Part shown: positions 42,463 to 50,818 of the stretch, piece by piece | Layout of the letters: the number at the start of each line of letters is the position of its first letter | Position numbering within the stretch: the stretch's first letter is position 1 | Source of the DNA: BPIH01 sp042408925 | Lineage (GTDB): Bacteria > Chloroflexota > Limnocylindria > Limnocylindrales > CSP1-4 | DNA length: 64,000 nucleotides | Assembly: GCA_042408925.1 (NCBI GenBank) | Contig: JBHOQO010000096.1 | Location: 1-64,000 of the forward strand | Direction: 5' to 3' | Made by a program: the position numbers and the translations under genes | Notes under the pieces: generated by a model | What the model saw: the letters and a program-made list of their open reading frames with translations, nothing else | Database searches by the model: none | What the model was told of the DNA's origin: nothing

Positions 42463-44048
42463 GATCGGGGGTCCAGCACGGGACCGGGGGTCGTCTCACC
42501 CCGGCCGGGGCCGGGGCGCTCGGAGCCGGCCGCCTCGGATCCGGGCTCCGACCCGTCCAGCGCACCACCGGACGGTGCGGCCTCGAAGGGCGAGCGGCGC
42601 CGCCCCGACTCCTTCGGCGGCGGTTCCGGCGGCCGGACGAGACCCGTCCCGTCGGGCAGGACCTTGCCCGGGTTCAGGATCCCGCCGGGATCCAGAAGCC
42701 CCTTGAGGGCCCGCATGAGCTCGAGGGCCGCCGGATCGACGGCGAGCGGGAGGAACTCCTTCTTGAGCGCCCCGATCCCGTGTTCGCCGGAGAGGACGCC
42801 CCCCAGGTCGAGGGCGGCGAGGAAGATGTCGCTGGCGGCGGCGAGCATGCGCTCCCGCTCGTCAGGGTCGGCGGCGTCGAAGAGGATGTTCGGGTGGAGG
42901 TTCCCGTCGCTGATGTGGCCGAAGGTCGCGATCGGGAGCCGGCGGCGCTCGGCGATCTCGCGAATCCGGCGGACCATCTCGACGATCGCCCCCCGCGGCA
43001 CCGCAACGTCCTCGCCGAGCTTGTTCGGCCGGAGGCGGGCGAGGGCCGGCGAGACCGCGCGTCGGGCCAGCCACAGCTCGTCGGCCTCCGCCTCGTCAGC
43101 GGCGACCCGGACGAGGACCGCCCCGTTGCTCCGGGCGACGGCGGCGACGGCCTCGACCTCGGCCGCCGTCGAGGCCTCGCTGCCGTCGTGCCGGAAGAGG
43201 AGGACGGCCTCGAGGTCGGCGGGCAGCTCGAGAGGCCGGTACGCCTCGACGGCGTCGAGGCAGACCCGGTCGACGAGCTCGATCGCCGCCGGGAGGATCC
43301 CGGCCCCCAGGACGCGGGTCACGAGGGCCGCCGCCGCCTCGAGGGAGGCGAAGCCGGCCAGGAGCGTCCGTTCCCGGGCTGGTCGCGGCAGGAGCTTGAG
43401 GACCGCCCGGGTGATGATCCCGAGGGTCCCCTCGCTGCCGACGAAGAGGTGGTGGAGCGGGTAGCCGGAGCTGTTCTTCATCGCCCGCGAACCGAGCCGC
43501 AGGATCCGGCCGTCGGCGAGGACGACCTCGAGGGCGAGGACGTAGTCGCGGGTCACCCCGTACTTGAGGCCGCTCGGCCCGCCGGCGTTGCAGGCGAGGT
43601 TGCCGCCGATCGTAGAGACGGCGAGGGAGGCGGGATCGGGCGGGTAGAAGAGCCCGAGGCGAGCGGCGGCGGCCCCCAGATCGGCGGTCACGACGCCGGC
43701 CTCGACGGTCGCGGTCATGGTCACCGGATCGATCTCGAGGATCCGGTTCATCGCCGCCAGATCGAGGACGAGCTCTGCGCCCGAGGCCGGGACCGGTCCG
43801 CCGGTCAGGCTCGTCCCCGAGCCCCGGGCGACGATCGGGATCTTCCGCTCGGCGCAGACCCGGACGACTGCCGCCACCTCCTCGGTCGACCGGGCGAGGG
43901 CGACGGCAGCCGGACGACGCTCGAGGAACGTCCCGTCGTAGGCGTACGTCGCCAGGTCGACCGGGGCCGTCAGGAGCCGCTCGCCGACGATGTCGCGCAG
44001 CGCCGCGACGGCGTCCGGCGGGAGCCCGCCTGCCGACGCGGCCGTCAC
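42459..44048 (-). CDS. glcD: FAD-binding 2-hydroxyacid dehydrogenase (GlcD / D-2-HG dehydrogenase-like)
   Basis: 529 aa, FAD_binding_4 plus FAD-oxidase C domain. PP-loop IVARGSGTSLTGGPVP, then STIGGNLACNAGGPSGLKYG and LFVGSEGTLGIITRAVLKLL; in the C-terminal domain FGHISDGNLHPNILFD and LSGEHGIGALKKEFL carry the substrate/metal His residues. A 50-residue Pro/Gly-rich tail is extra. GTG start overlaps the stop of the FmdB-like gene. Neighbouring transhydrogenase predicts D-2-hydroxyglutarate as substrate (inference). Confidence 0.93.
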   Translation of the reverse strand: MTAASAGGLPPDAVAALRDIVGERLLTAPVDLATYAYDGTFLERRPAAVALARSTEEVAAVVRVCAERKIPIVARGSGTSLTGGPVPASGAELVLDLAAMNRILEIDPVTMTATVEAGVVTADLGAAAARLGLFYPPDPASLAVSTIGGNLACNAGGPSGLKYGVTRDYVLALEVVLADGRILRLGSRAMKNSSGYPLHHLFVGSEGTLGIITRAVLKLLPRPARERTLLAGFASLEAAAALVTRVLGAGILPAAIELVDRVCLDAVEAYRPLELPADLEAVLLFRHDGSEASTAAEVEAVAAVARSNGAVLVRVAADEAEADELWLARRAVSPALARLRPNKLGEDVAVPRGAIVEMVRRIREIAERRRLPIATFGHISDGNLHPNILFDAADPDERERMLAAASDIFLAALDLGGVLSGEHGIGALKKEFLPLAVDPAALELMRALKGLLDPGGILNPGKVLPDGTGLVRPPEPPPKESGRRRSPFEAAPSGGALDGSEPGSEAAGSERPGPGRGETTPGPVLDPRS

Positions 44049-44473
44049 CGCGTCCGCTCCGGCGGATCGGCCCGGCCGGGTCCCGCGTCGGACGCCGCGG
44101 CCGCCGTCCCGGTCGTCGCGGCCGGCGTCGAGGCCGGACCGTGATGGTGGTGGTGCTCGTGGGAGGCCACCGGCCGCTGCGGCGGCGGAGCAAGCTCCGG
44201 ATGGCGTCGCTCGAGCTCGAGGCGCCGGTCGACGATCCGCTGCCAGCGGGCGATCGTCTCGCGATCGCCGCGCCCCACCGCCTCCCAGCTCGTCGGCCAG
44301 GTCGATCGGTCGGGCCCGAGATCGGCGTGCCCGAGCCGCGCAAAGGGGCTCGGCACCCGCCGGGCGTCCCTCGCCCCGCAGACGGCACACTCGACCGGGC
44401 CCGCCGCCGCGGAGAGCGGCTCGAAGCGCTCGAACCGCGCCCCGCAGCGGCAGCGGTACTCGTAGACTGGCAT
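44045..44473 (-). CDS. FmdB-type zinc-ribbon protein with His-rich tail
   Basis: 142 aa. MPVYEYRCRCGARFERFEPL then CAVCG is the FmdB/CxxC zinc ribbon (residues 1-35); the remaining region includes HEHHHHH near 105, a possible metal store, and a disordered tail. Four bases separate it from the transhydrogenase stop; its own stop overlaps the glcD GTG. Its function in the cluster is not clear; a regulatory or metal-supply role is conceivable. Confidence 0.85.
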   Translation of the reverse strand: MPVYEYRCRCGARFERFEPLSAAAGPVECAVCGARDARRVPSPFARLGHADLGPDRSTWPTSWEAVGRGDRETIARWQRIVDRRLELERRHPELAPPPQRPVASHEHHHHHGPASTPAATTGTAAAASDAGPGRADPPERTR

Positions 44474-44477
44474 CGCC

Positions 44478-45755
44478 TCACCAGTTCGTCATCGAGGCCT
44501 GGAAGATCGCCGCGAGCGCCGCACCGTCGACGTCCCGGGGCGCCACGGCGAGGAGCCGTTGCTGCTTGAGCGCCCCGTCGACGAGCCCCTCGATGTCCGC
44601 CGGCCCGTACCCGATCGCCGCCAGGCCGTTCGGGATCCCGACGTCCCGGCAGAGCGAGACGATGGCCTCGGGGAGGGCATCCACCCCGAGGTTCGGGTCG
44701 CCGCCGAGGAGGCGGGCCGCCTCTCGGTGCCGCTCGGGCTGCGCCGGGTAGGTGAACCGGAACGCCGCCGGGGCGGTGAGGACGACCGAGAGCCCGTGGG
44801 GCACCATCGGCTCCTCCTGCGGGTAGTCGGCCGGGCGATAGTCGCGAACCATCCCGGCGATCGGATAGGCGCAGGCGTGGGGGATGTGGACCCCGGCGTT
44901 GCCGAAGCCGATCCCCGCGTACATCGCGGCCCGCATCATGCCCTCCCGTGCCTCGAGGTCGTACGGGGCGTGGACCGCCCGGCGGAAGTATCGGCCGAGG
45001 AGCTCGAGGGCGTGGGCCGACCACAGGTCGCTGATCGGGTTCGCCCCGTTGTAGGCGACCCGCTTGTCCGGGGACGGATACCGCGGCCGGGCGTCGTAGG
45101 GGCGGGCCGTGAACGACTCGAGAGCGTGGCAGAGGACGTCCATCCCCGCCGAGGCTGTGACGTTCGGCGGGAGGCTCACGGTGTTGAGGGGGTCGACGAC
45201 CGCCATCGTCGGCCGGAGCCGGGCGTGACTGATCCCGGTCTTGACCTTGAGATGGAGGACGTCGAGGACGCAGACGGCGGTGCTCTCGCTCCCGGTTCCG
45301 GCCGTCGTCGGCACGGCGACGAGCGGCCGCAGCGGGTTCTTCGGGGCGAGGGCCCGGCCGATCGGAGCGTTCAGATAGTCGAGCACCTCCCCCTCGTTCG
45401 TGGCGAAGAGGTTCATCGCCTTCGCGGTGTCGATGCTCGAGCCGCCGCCGACGGCCACGAAGCCGTCGAAGTTGCGGGCCCGGGCCCAGGCCGCGGCCTC
45501 GTTGATCGAGGCGTCGGTCGGCTCGACGTGGACGCCGTCGAAGACCTCGGCCTCGATGTCGGCCGCGGCGATCAGGTCGGCGACCCGTCCCGGCAGCCCG
45601 GTCGCTGCAACACCGGGGTCGGTGACGATGGCCGCCCGGTGGACTCCGAGCGCCGCCAGGTCGTGGCCGATCTCGTTCGTGGCCCCGAGCCCAAACTTGA
45701 TCGGCGGGGCCGCCCAGGTGAAGACCGTCTCGTTGGGGTGCGTGAACTCCGGCAT
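44478..45755 (-). CDS. Iron-containing alcohol dehydrogenase, hydroxyacid-oxoacid transhydrogenase type
   Basis: 425 aa. NAD/metal motifs GGGSSIDTAKAMNLFA, TTAGTGSES, metal His in GMDVLCHALESF and in PHGLSVVLTAP, and an HIPHACAYPIAGMVRDYRPA block with YPQEEPMVPHG are characteristic of the ADHFE1/HOT branch, larger than typical group-III ADHs (about 385). HOT oxidises 4-hydroxybutyrate to succinic semialdehyde while reducing 2-oxoglutarate to D-2-hydroxyglutarate. Downstream of the lactonase (14 bp) and upstream of glcD-glcF, which could regenerate 2-oxoglutarate. Confidence 0.92.
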   Translation of the reverse strand: MPEFTHPNETVFTWAAPPIKFGLGATNEIGHDLAALGVHRAAIVTDPGVAATGLPGRVADLIAAADIEAEVFDGVHVEPTDASINEAAAWARARNFDGFVAVGGGSSIDTAKAMNLFATNEGEVLDYLNAPIGRALAPKNPLRPLVAVPTTAGTGSESTAVCVLDVLHLKVKTGISHARLRPTMAVVDPLNTVSLPPNVTASAGMDVLCHALESFTARPYDARPRYPSPDKRVAYNGANPISDLWSAHALELLGRYFRRAVHAPYDLEAREGMMRAAMYAGIGFGNAGVHIPHACAYPIAGMVRDYRPADYPQEEPMVPHGLSVVLTAPAAFRFTYPAQPERHREAARLLGGDPNLGVDALPEAIVSLCRDVGIPNGLAAIGYGPADIEGLVDGALKQQRLLAVAPRDVDGAALAAIFQASMTNW

Positions 45756-45769
45756 CGAGCTGCTCCCGA

Positions 45770-46579
45770 TCAGTCGTAGTAGGCGTCGGGGGCCCGACGG
45801 AGTTCGTGGATCTGCTGGGCGTCGTGGCCGAAGACGACCGTCGCGTTCGTCTGCTCGGCGATCGAACGGATCTTCTCGACGCTCCGGAGCCAGGCCTGGC
45901 TGTCCCAGACGATGGCCGCCCCGACCGGTGGCGGCCCGTAGGAGTCGCGCATGTAGATGGCGTCCGAGGTGAAGATCATCGTCCCGCTGTTCTTGAGGTC
46001 GACGCGGAGCGACATCGTGCCCCAGGTGTGGCCGGGGGTGAAGAGGACGCTGACGCCGTCGGCGATCTCGGTGTCGCCTTCGATCGTCTCGAGCGGCACG
46101 CCCTCGTAGTCACCCTTGATGTGGGCGCCCTTGAAGGGACCCTCGAAGCCCAGCGCCCCTTCCTTCTCGGCGGCCTGGACGAGGATCCGGGCCCCGGTGG
46201 AACGGAAGAGCTGGAGATTGCCGGCGTGGTCGAAGTGGAGGTGGCTGAGGACAACGGTCGTGATGTCCTCGGGCCGCAGACCGTGCTGGGCGAGCCTGGC
46301 GTCGAAGTACTGCTCCTCGGTCAGGCGGTCGTAGGGGAAGAAGTCGTGGAGGCCGGTCGGTGCCCAGTGGGTCTCCCAGTTCCGCGGCGCCCCGGTGTCC
46401 CAGAGGATGAGGCCGTCCGGGTGTTCGACCAGGACGGTATGGATCGGACAGTCGACCCACTCGACCGTCTGATTCATGTGGTAGCGGTCGGTGATGTTGC
46501 GACCGGGCTTCAAGAGGAGCCAGGTCAGGTCGCAACCCATCGCCCCGTGATGGAGGACGTGGAGCTTCGTCGGTGGCAT
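45770..46579 (-). CDS. Metallo-beta-lactamase-fold lactonase (AttM/BlcC-like)
   Basis: 269 aa. The dinuclear zinc motif SHLHFDHAGN (about 111-120), then GHTWGTMS, the bridging Asp in SDAIYMRD and terminal FGHDAQQ define an AHL/gamma-butyrolactone lactonase. Length and spacing match AttM/AiiB. AGGAGGTG precedes the ATG by 5 bases. In this cluster, opening of gamma-butyrolactone to 4-hydroxybutyrate fits best; quorum-quenching of acyl-homoserine lactones is an alternative. Confidence 0.92.
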   Translation of the reverse strand: MPPTKLHVLHHGAMGCDLTWLLLKPGRNITDRYHMNQTVEWVDCPIHTVLVEHPDGLILWDTGAPRNWETHWAPTGLHDFFPYDRLTEEQYFDARLAQHGLRPEDITTVVLSHLHFDHAGNLQLFRSTGARILVQAAEKEGALGFEGPFKGAHIKGDYEGVPLETIEGDTEIADGVSVLFTPGHTWGTMSLRVDLKNSGTMIFTSDAIYMRDSYGPPPVGAAIVWDSQAWLRSVEKIRSIAEQTNATVVFGHDAQQIHELRRAPDAYYD

Positions 46580-46718
46580 CGGTCACCTCCTCATGACGGT
46601 GCCGGCCGTGGCCCCGACCGGCCACGGCCGGCGGCTGCGATCCTCGCGGCCGCCCCTGCGGCGACCGCGCGTGCGCCCAAGGGTGATGGGGCCGCCGCGG
46701 CCCGATGGACGGATCCGC

Positions 46719-47306
46719 TCACCCCTCTCCGACCCGGACGAGGGGCTCGCCGAGCGGCAGCACCGCCCGGCCGTACATCTCGTTGAGGACGAGCGCCGCC
46801 GACAGATACCAGGCGAGCAGCGCATCGACGACGCCCGCCCACGCCCCGTACGAAATCGGCACGATCCCGAACTCCGCCAGGTCGAAGAGGACGAGGGTCA
46901 CGATGAGGACGCTGAAGACGAGCCACGCCGTCCGGTTCGCCGCGAAGGAGGCGACCCAGAGGTAGCCGCTGAACACCGTCCAGGCCACGAAGTAGAGCCC
47001 CAGGGCCGGCCCGGCGGCGTCGCCGAAGCTCAGCGTCCCCGTCGACTGGAGCAGAACGAGCAGGGCCGTCGACATCCAGAACGCCCCGAAGGACCCGAAG
47101 ACGATCCCGGTGAACGAGCTTCCGATCCGGTACTCGTGGAGCCCCACGAGGATCTGGACGAAGCCGTAGAAGAAGCCGCTCGCGAGAAAGACCGGGAACG
47201 TCGCCGCGGGGGCGACCCCGGTCAAGGTGATCGACACAAGGAACAGGTTCAGGGCGAATGCCGCGAGTCCGAGCGCGAGTGCACTCGCCGGACGGGGCGT
47301 CTCCAT
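46719..47306 (-). CDS. satP: SatP/YaaH (GPR1/FUN34) family carboxylate transporter
   Basis: 195 aa, six helices. LGLAAFALNLFLVSITLTG, the glycine-rich LASGFFYGFVQILVGLHEYR and the FGSFGAFWMS region match the acetate-succinate transporter family, though the classic NPAPLGL start is only partly kept (ASALALGLAAF). A GGAGGAGGAGC site precedes the ATG. First gene of the unit that includes lactonase and transhydrogenase; uptake of 4-hydroxybutyrate or another short acid is inferred. Confidence 0.88.
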   Translation of the reverse strand: METPRPASALALGLAAFALNLFLVSITLTGVAPAATFPVFLASGFFYGFVQILVGLHEYRIGSSFTGIVFGSFGAFWMSTALLVLLQSTGTLSFGDAAGPALGLYFVAWTVFSGYLWVASFAANRTAWLVFSVLIVTLVLFDLAEFGIVPISYGAWAGVVDALLAWYLSAALVLNEMYGRAVLPLGEPLVRVGEG

Positions 47307-47376
47307 CGATCGCTCCTCCTCCAAACTCCTTCGCCGCCCGACCCTTTCCGGCTCCTCGCCGGCACCCTCCGGGCGG

Positions 47377-47415
47377 TGCGCATGTAGCATGCTACAGGTT
47401 ACATGCGCATGTCAA
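47377..47415. promoter_or_regulatory. Nested palindromic operator between satP and gntR
   Basis: Inner perfect palindrome TGTAGCATGCTACA (47383-47396) overlaps an outer inverted repeat TGCGCATGTA (47377-47386) / TACATGCGCA (47400-47409). A minus-strand TTGACA (47415-47410) adjoins; 15 bases later TAGCAT lies inside the inner palindrome. Confidence 0.7.
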
Positions 47416-47468
47416 GATGGTTGCCGATCGGTCGGCGGCCGGACCGCGCCGCCGGGTACGATGCAGCC

Positions 47469-48227
47469 GTGCAGCCGCCCGCTCCGGACCCTCGCCGCGC
47501 CTCGGGCCGCTCCCGCCGGCCTGCCGCACCCGGCCCCGGCCGGCGACTCCTCGCCCCCCTCGACGAGCGCCGGAGCCGGGCCCGGGAGCTGGTCGACGTC
47601 CTCCGGACCGCCATCATCCGCGGCGAGCTCGTCCCCGGCAGCATCCACTCCGTCGCCTCCCTCGCCGCGGCCCTCGGCGTCTCCCGGACACCCGTCCGCG
47701 AGGCGCTCATCGAGCTCGCCTCGCGCGGCATGGTCCGCTTCGAGCGGAACCGCGGCGTCCGGATCCTCCAGAACTCGGTCCACGACATCGAGGAGGTCTT
47801 CGACCTCCGGCTCCTCCTCGAGGTCCCGGCCGTGCGACGGGCAGTGGAGCGCGTGGATCGCCGAGCCCTCCGTTCTCTCGAGGCGGAGTACAACGGGATG
47901 GTTCGGGCGGCGGCCGCCGACGATGAGCAGGCGCTCTGGCTCCACGATCGCGGCTTCCACCACCGGCTCCTCTCGCTCTCGGGGAACCGCCGCCTCGCCG
48001 ACTACGTCGACAGCCTCCGAGACATGGTCCTCCTCCGGGGCGCGACGACCGCCGGCCGAAGCCGGTCGCTCGAGGCGATCGCCCTCGAGCACAAGGCGAT
48101 CCTCGATGCGGTCAGGGCCGGCGATCCCGACGCCGCGGCGGCGGCGATGGAGCAACACCTGCGGACGACGGCCGAGCTCCTCGTCGCCCAGGAATCCGGC
48201 GCCGTCGACTCCGAGGCCGACGGCTGA
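47469..48227 (+). CDS. GntR-family regulator (FadR/FCD subgroup)
   Basis: 252 aa. A Pro/Arg-rich lead (1-35), winged helix ELVDVLRTAIIRGELVPGSI, LAAALGVSRTPVREALIELASRG, then an all-helical FCD ligand-binding domain with DLRLLLEVPAVRRA, metal-type His/Asp in HDRGFHHRLLSLSGN and EHKAILDAV. GTG at 47469 is preferred because TACGAT lies 6 bases upstream. Divergent from the transporter/lactonase unit and close to the nested palindrome; likely represses it until a hydroxy-acid ligand binds (inference). Confidence 0.93.
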   Translation: MQPPAPDPRRASGRSRRPAAPGPGRRLLAPLDERRSRARELVDVLRTAIIRGELVPGSIHSVASLAAALGVSRTPVREALIELASRGMVRFERNRGVRILQNSVHDIEEVFDLRLLLEVPAVRRAVERVDRRALRSLEAEYNGMVRAAAADDEQALWLHDRGFHHRLLSLSGNRRLADYVDSLRDMVLLRGATTAGRSRSLEAIALEHKAILDAVRAGDPDAAAAAMEQHLRTTAELLVAQESGAVDSEADG

Positions 48228-48304
48228 GCTGGAGGTCGCAGCCTCGACCCCCGGCCCTGGAGCCGGGAACCCCCGCTGCCCGCGCGAGCCGCTCTGGCCG
48301 GCCG

Positions 48305-48874
48305 CTAGCGGCTCAGGATCGTGATGTCGGCCGCCGGACCGAGCTGCCGGGCCCCGCTCGGCGCCGGCGAGGCGTTCGGGCCGCCCTGACCGAAGCCGCC
48401 CGGTCCGGAGAGCTGGACGAGCACGGAGCTCCCCGTCGCCAGGTCGGCGGTGCTCGCCGGTGTCTGGCGGTGGACGGCGGTGTCGGAACCCAGCTCCACC
48501 TCGACGGTCGCGCCCGAGGCGAGCTGGAGGGTCAGCCGACCGTCGGCCACGGCGGTCACCGTCCCCTCGAGGACGAGCGATCGGAGACCACCTCCGAACC
48601 CGAACGGGGCGCCGCTCGCGTTCGGCGCGCCACCGTTCGCTCCGCCGCCGAAGCCGCGGCCGGCGCCGCCGAACCCTCCGAACCCGGCCGCCCGACTCGC
48701 CTGCGGCGCCGTGAACCGGCCCGCCGCGAAGGCGAGGCCGCCGACGGCGACGCAGAGGGCGACGACGAGGGCGACGGACCCGGGTCCACGTCCCCGCGAC
48801 CGAACCGCCGACGACGACGGCGGCGCTGTCCAGCCCTGGGTGTCGGGTTCCGCTCCGGTTCGCTGGTCGTTCAC
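48305..48874 (-). CDS. Membrane-anchored DUF5666-like protein
   Basis: 189 aa. One N-terminal helix (SVALVVALCVAVGGLAFAAG), a Gly/Phe-rich spacer (65-100) and a small beta domain (LEGTVTAVADGRLTLQLASG, VLVQLSG) of the DUF5666 type, which has an OB-like fold outside the membrane. GTG start with AGGAGGTAG 5 bases upstream. It is last in the exporter operon; its Gly-rich spacer mirrors the tail of the membrane-fusion protein. Function unknown. Confidence 0.8.
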   Translation of the reverse strand: MNDQRTGAEPDTQGWTAPPSSSAVRSRGRGPGSVALVVALCVAVGGLAFAAGRFTAPQASRAAGFGGFGGAGRGFGGGANGGAPNASGAPFGFGGGLRSLVLEGTVTAVADGRLTLQLASGATVEVELGSDTAVHRQTPASTADLATGSSVLVQLSGPGGFGQGGPNASPAPSGARQLGPAADITILSR

Positions 48875-48923
48875 CTGCTACCTCCTGGCGTAGGATCAGC
48901 GGCCCGAGCGAGGCCCGGGCCGC

Positions 48924-50135
48924 TCATTCGTATCGAAGGGCCACGATCGGGTCGAGGCGGGCTGCCTGGCGGGCCGGCCAGACCCCGAAGACGACGCCGA
49001 CGAGGACGCTGAAGCCGAGGGCGACGACGACGGTCCAGGGGCTCACGACGATCCCCCAGCCGGCCGCCGTCCCGATGGCGGCTGAGACGGCGACCCCGAT
49101 GACGGTCCCGACAAGCCCGCCGAGGACCGACAGCGTCAGGGCCTCGACGAGGAACTGGACGAGGATGTCGCCCTCGCGGGCGCCGATCGCCTTCCGGATC
49201 CCGATCTCCCGGGTCCGTTCGCGGACCGAGACGAGCATGATGTTCATGATCCCGATCCCGCCGACGACGAGCGAGATCGAGGCGATCCCGGCGAGGAGGA
49301 GCGAGAGCGTCGTCGAGACGTCCGAGACCGTGCTCAGGAGCTGGGCCTGGTCCTGGATCGTGAAGTCGTCGCTCGCAGCGGCGTCGAGGCCGTGGCGTTG
49401 GCGGAGGAGGGCCGTGATCTCGGCCTTGGCGGCGTCCATGGCGCCGAGGGAGGCGACGCTCACCGCGATGGTCCGGACCCGATCCGTCGAGCTGAAGGCG
49501 TGACGGAGCGTGGTGATCGGGATGACCACCTGGTCGTCCTGGCTGATCGGCCCGGTCGAGCCCTTCGGCTGCAGGATCCCGACGACCTCGAAGGGAAGCC
49601 CGCCGATCGTGATCGTCCGCCCGATCGCCTCCGGGCCGAGGCCGAGGTCGTCGGCCGTCGTCGCGCCGAGGACGGCGACCCGCAGCCCGTTCTCGACCGC
49701 CAGCCCGCTGATGAACGAACCCTGCCAGATCCGGAAGGCCCGCACCGTCAGGTAGTCGGGGGTCGTCCCGACGATCTGGGTCGTCGTGTTCTGGGCCCCG
49801 GCGACGACGAGCTGCTGGGTCGTGATTTCGGGCGCAACGCCAGCGATGTCGTTGACGGCCGCGACCGCCTCGGCGTCGGCGAGCGTGAGCGTCTGGGCCG
49901 ACCCCGCCGCGCCCCGCGTGAAGCCGGTCAGCGTCCCGCCCGGACTGATGGTCAGGAGGTTCGTGCCGAGCCCCTGGAGGCGGGCCGTGATCCCGCTCGT
50001 CGCGCCCTGGCCGACACCGACGAGGGCCACGACGGCGGCGACCCCGATGACGACGCCGAGGGCGGTCAGGACGGTCCGCAGTCGGGCTGCGGCAAGCCGC
50101 TGGAGGGCGAGCCGCACGAGCTCGAGGGCGATCAT
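48924..50135 (-). CDS. MacB-type ABC transporter permease
   Basis: 403 aa. FtsX-like permease: helix 1 RLRTVLTALGVVIGVAAVVALVGVG, large extracytoplasmic MacB-PCD domain (60-270), then the three C-terminal helices with VGGIGIMNIMLVSVRERTREIGIRKAIGA, the family's fingerprint. Works with the ATPase and adaptor upstream to export proteins, peptides or small molecules by mechanotransmission. ATG overlaps the ATPase stop (ATGA). Confidence 0.95.
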   Translation of the reverse strand: MIALELVRLALQRLAAARLRTVLTALGVVIGVAAVVALVGVGQGATSGITARLQGLGTNLLTISPGGTLTGFTRGAAGSAQTLTLADAEAVAAVNDIAGVAPEITTQQLVVAGAQNTTTQIVGTTPDYLTVRAFRIWQGSFISGLAVENGLRVAVLGATTADDLGLGPEAIGRTITIGGLPFEVVGILQPKGSTGPISQDDQVVIPITTLRHAFSSTDRVRTIAVSVASLGAMDAAKAEITALLRQRHGLDAAASDDFTIQDQAQLLSTVSDVSTTLSLLLAGIASISLVVGGIGIMNIMLVSVRERTREIGIRKAIGAREGDILVQFLVEALTLSVLGGLVGTVIGVAVSAAIGTAAGWGIVVSPWTVVVALGFSVLVGVVFGVWPARQAARLDPIVALRYE

Positions 50136-50806
50136 GCGACGAGCCGCCCGTCCCGGAGGTGGACCTGGCGCTCGGCCACGGCCGCAACCTCCGGATCGTG
50201 GGTGATGAGGACGATCGTCCGACCGGCCTCGTGGAGGGCGCGGAAGATGGCGAGGACCTCGGCGCCCTGCTCGGTCGCCAGGTTCCCGGTCGGCTCGTCG
50301 GCGAGGATGACCTCGGGCTCGGTCACGAGGGCCCGAGCGATGGCGACCCGCTGCTGCTCCCCACCCGACAACTCGGCCGGCGTGTGGTGGACCCGCGCCC
50401 CGAGGCCGAGGCGTTCGAGGGCCGCCCGGGCCCGCTCGAGTCTCGCCCGCCGGGCGACGCCCTGGTACAAGAGCGGCATCGCGACGTTCTCGACGGCCGA
50501 GGTCCGGGGCAGGAGGTTGTAAGCCTGGAAGACGAAGCCGATCGAGCGGCCCCGGAGCCGGGCCAGCGCGTCGCCGTCGAGACCCGCGACGTCGACGCCG
50601 CCGAGGCGGTAGCGCCCGCTCGTCGGCCGATCGAGGCAGCCGATGATGTGCATGAGCGTCGACTTCCCCGAACCCGAGGGACCCACGATGGCGACGAACT
50701 CGCCGGCGGCGACCTGGAGGCTGACGTCGGCGAGGGCGACGACCTGGACCCGGCCCGTCGAATAGACGCGACCGACCCGCTCGAGGTCGATGAGGGGCGG
50801 AGCCAT
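50132..50806 (-). CDS. MacB/LolD-type ABC ATPase
   Basis: 224 aa. Walker A GPSGSGKST, Q-loop FVFQAYNLLPRTSAVENVAMPL, signature LSGGEQQRVAIARAL, Walker B VILADEPTGNLA and H-loop LITHDPEVA are all intact; the LIDLERVGRVYSTG opening is standard for the LolD/MacB group. Partner of the permease at 48924-50135. Confidence 0.97.
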   Translation of the reverse strand: MAPPLIDLERVGRVYSTGRVQVVALADVSLQVAAGEFVAIVGPSGSGKSTLMHIIGCLDRPTSGRYRLGGVDVAGLDGDALARLRGRSIGFVFQAYNLLPRTSAVENVAMPLLYQGVARRARLERARAALERLGLGARVHHTPAELSGGEQQRVAIARALVTEPEVILADEPTGNLATEQGAEVLAIFRALHEAGRTIVLITHDPEVAAVAERQVHLRDGRLVA

Positions 50807-50818
50807 CGGACGCCTCCC

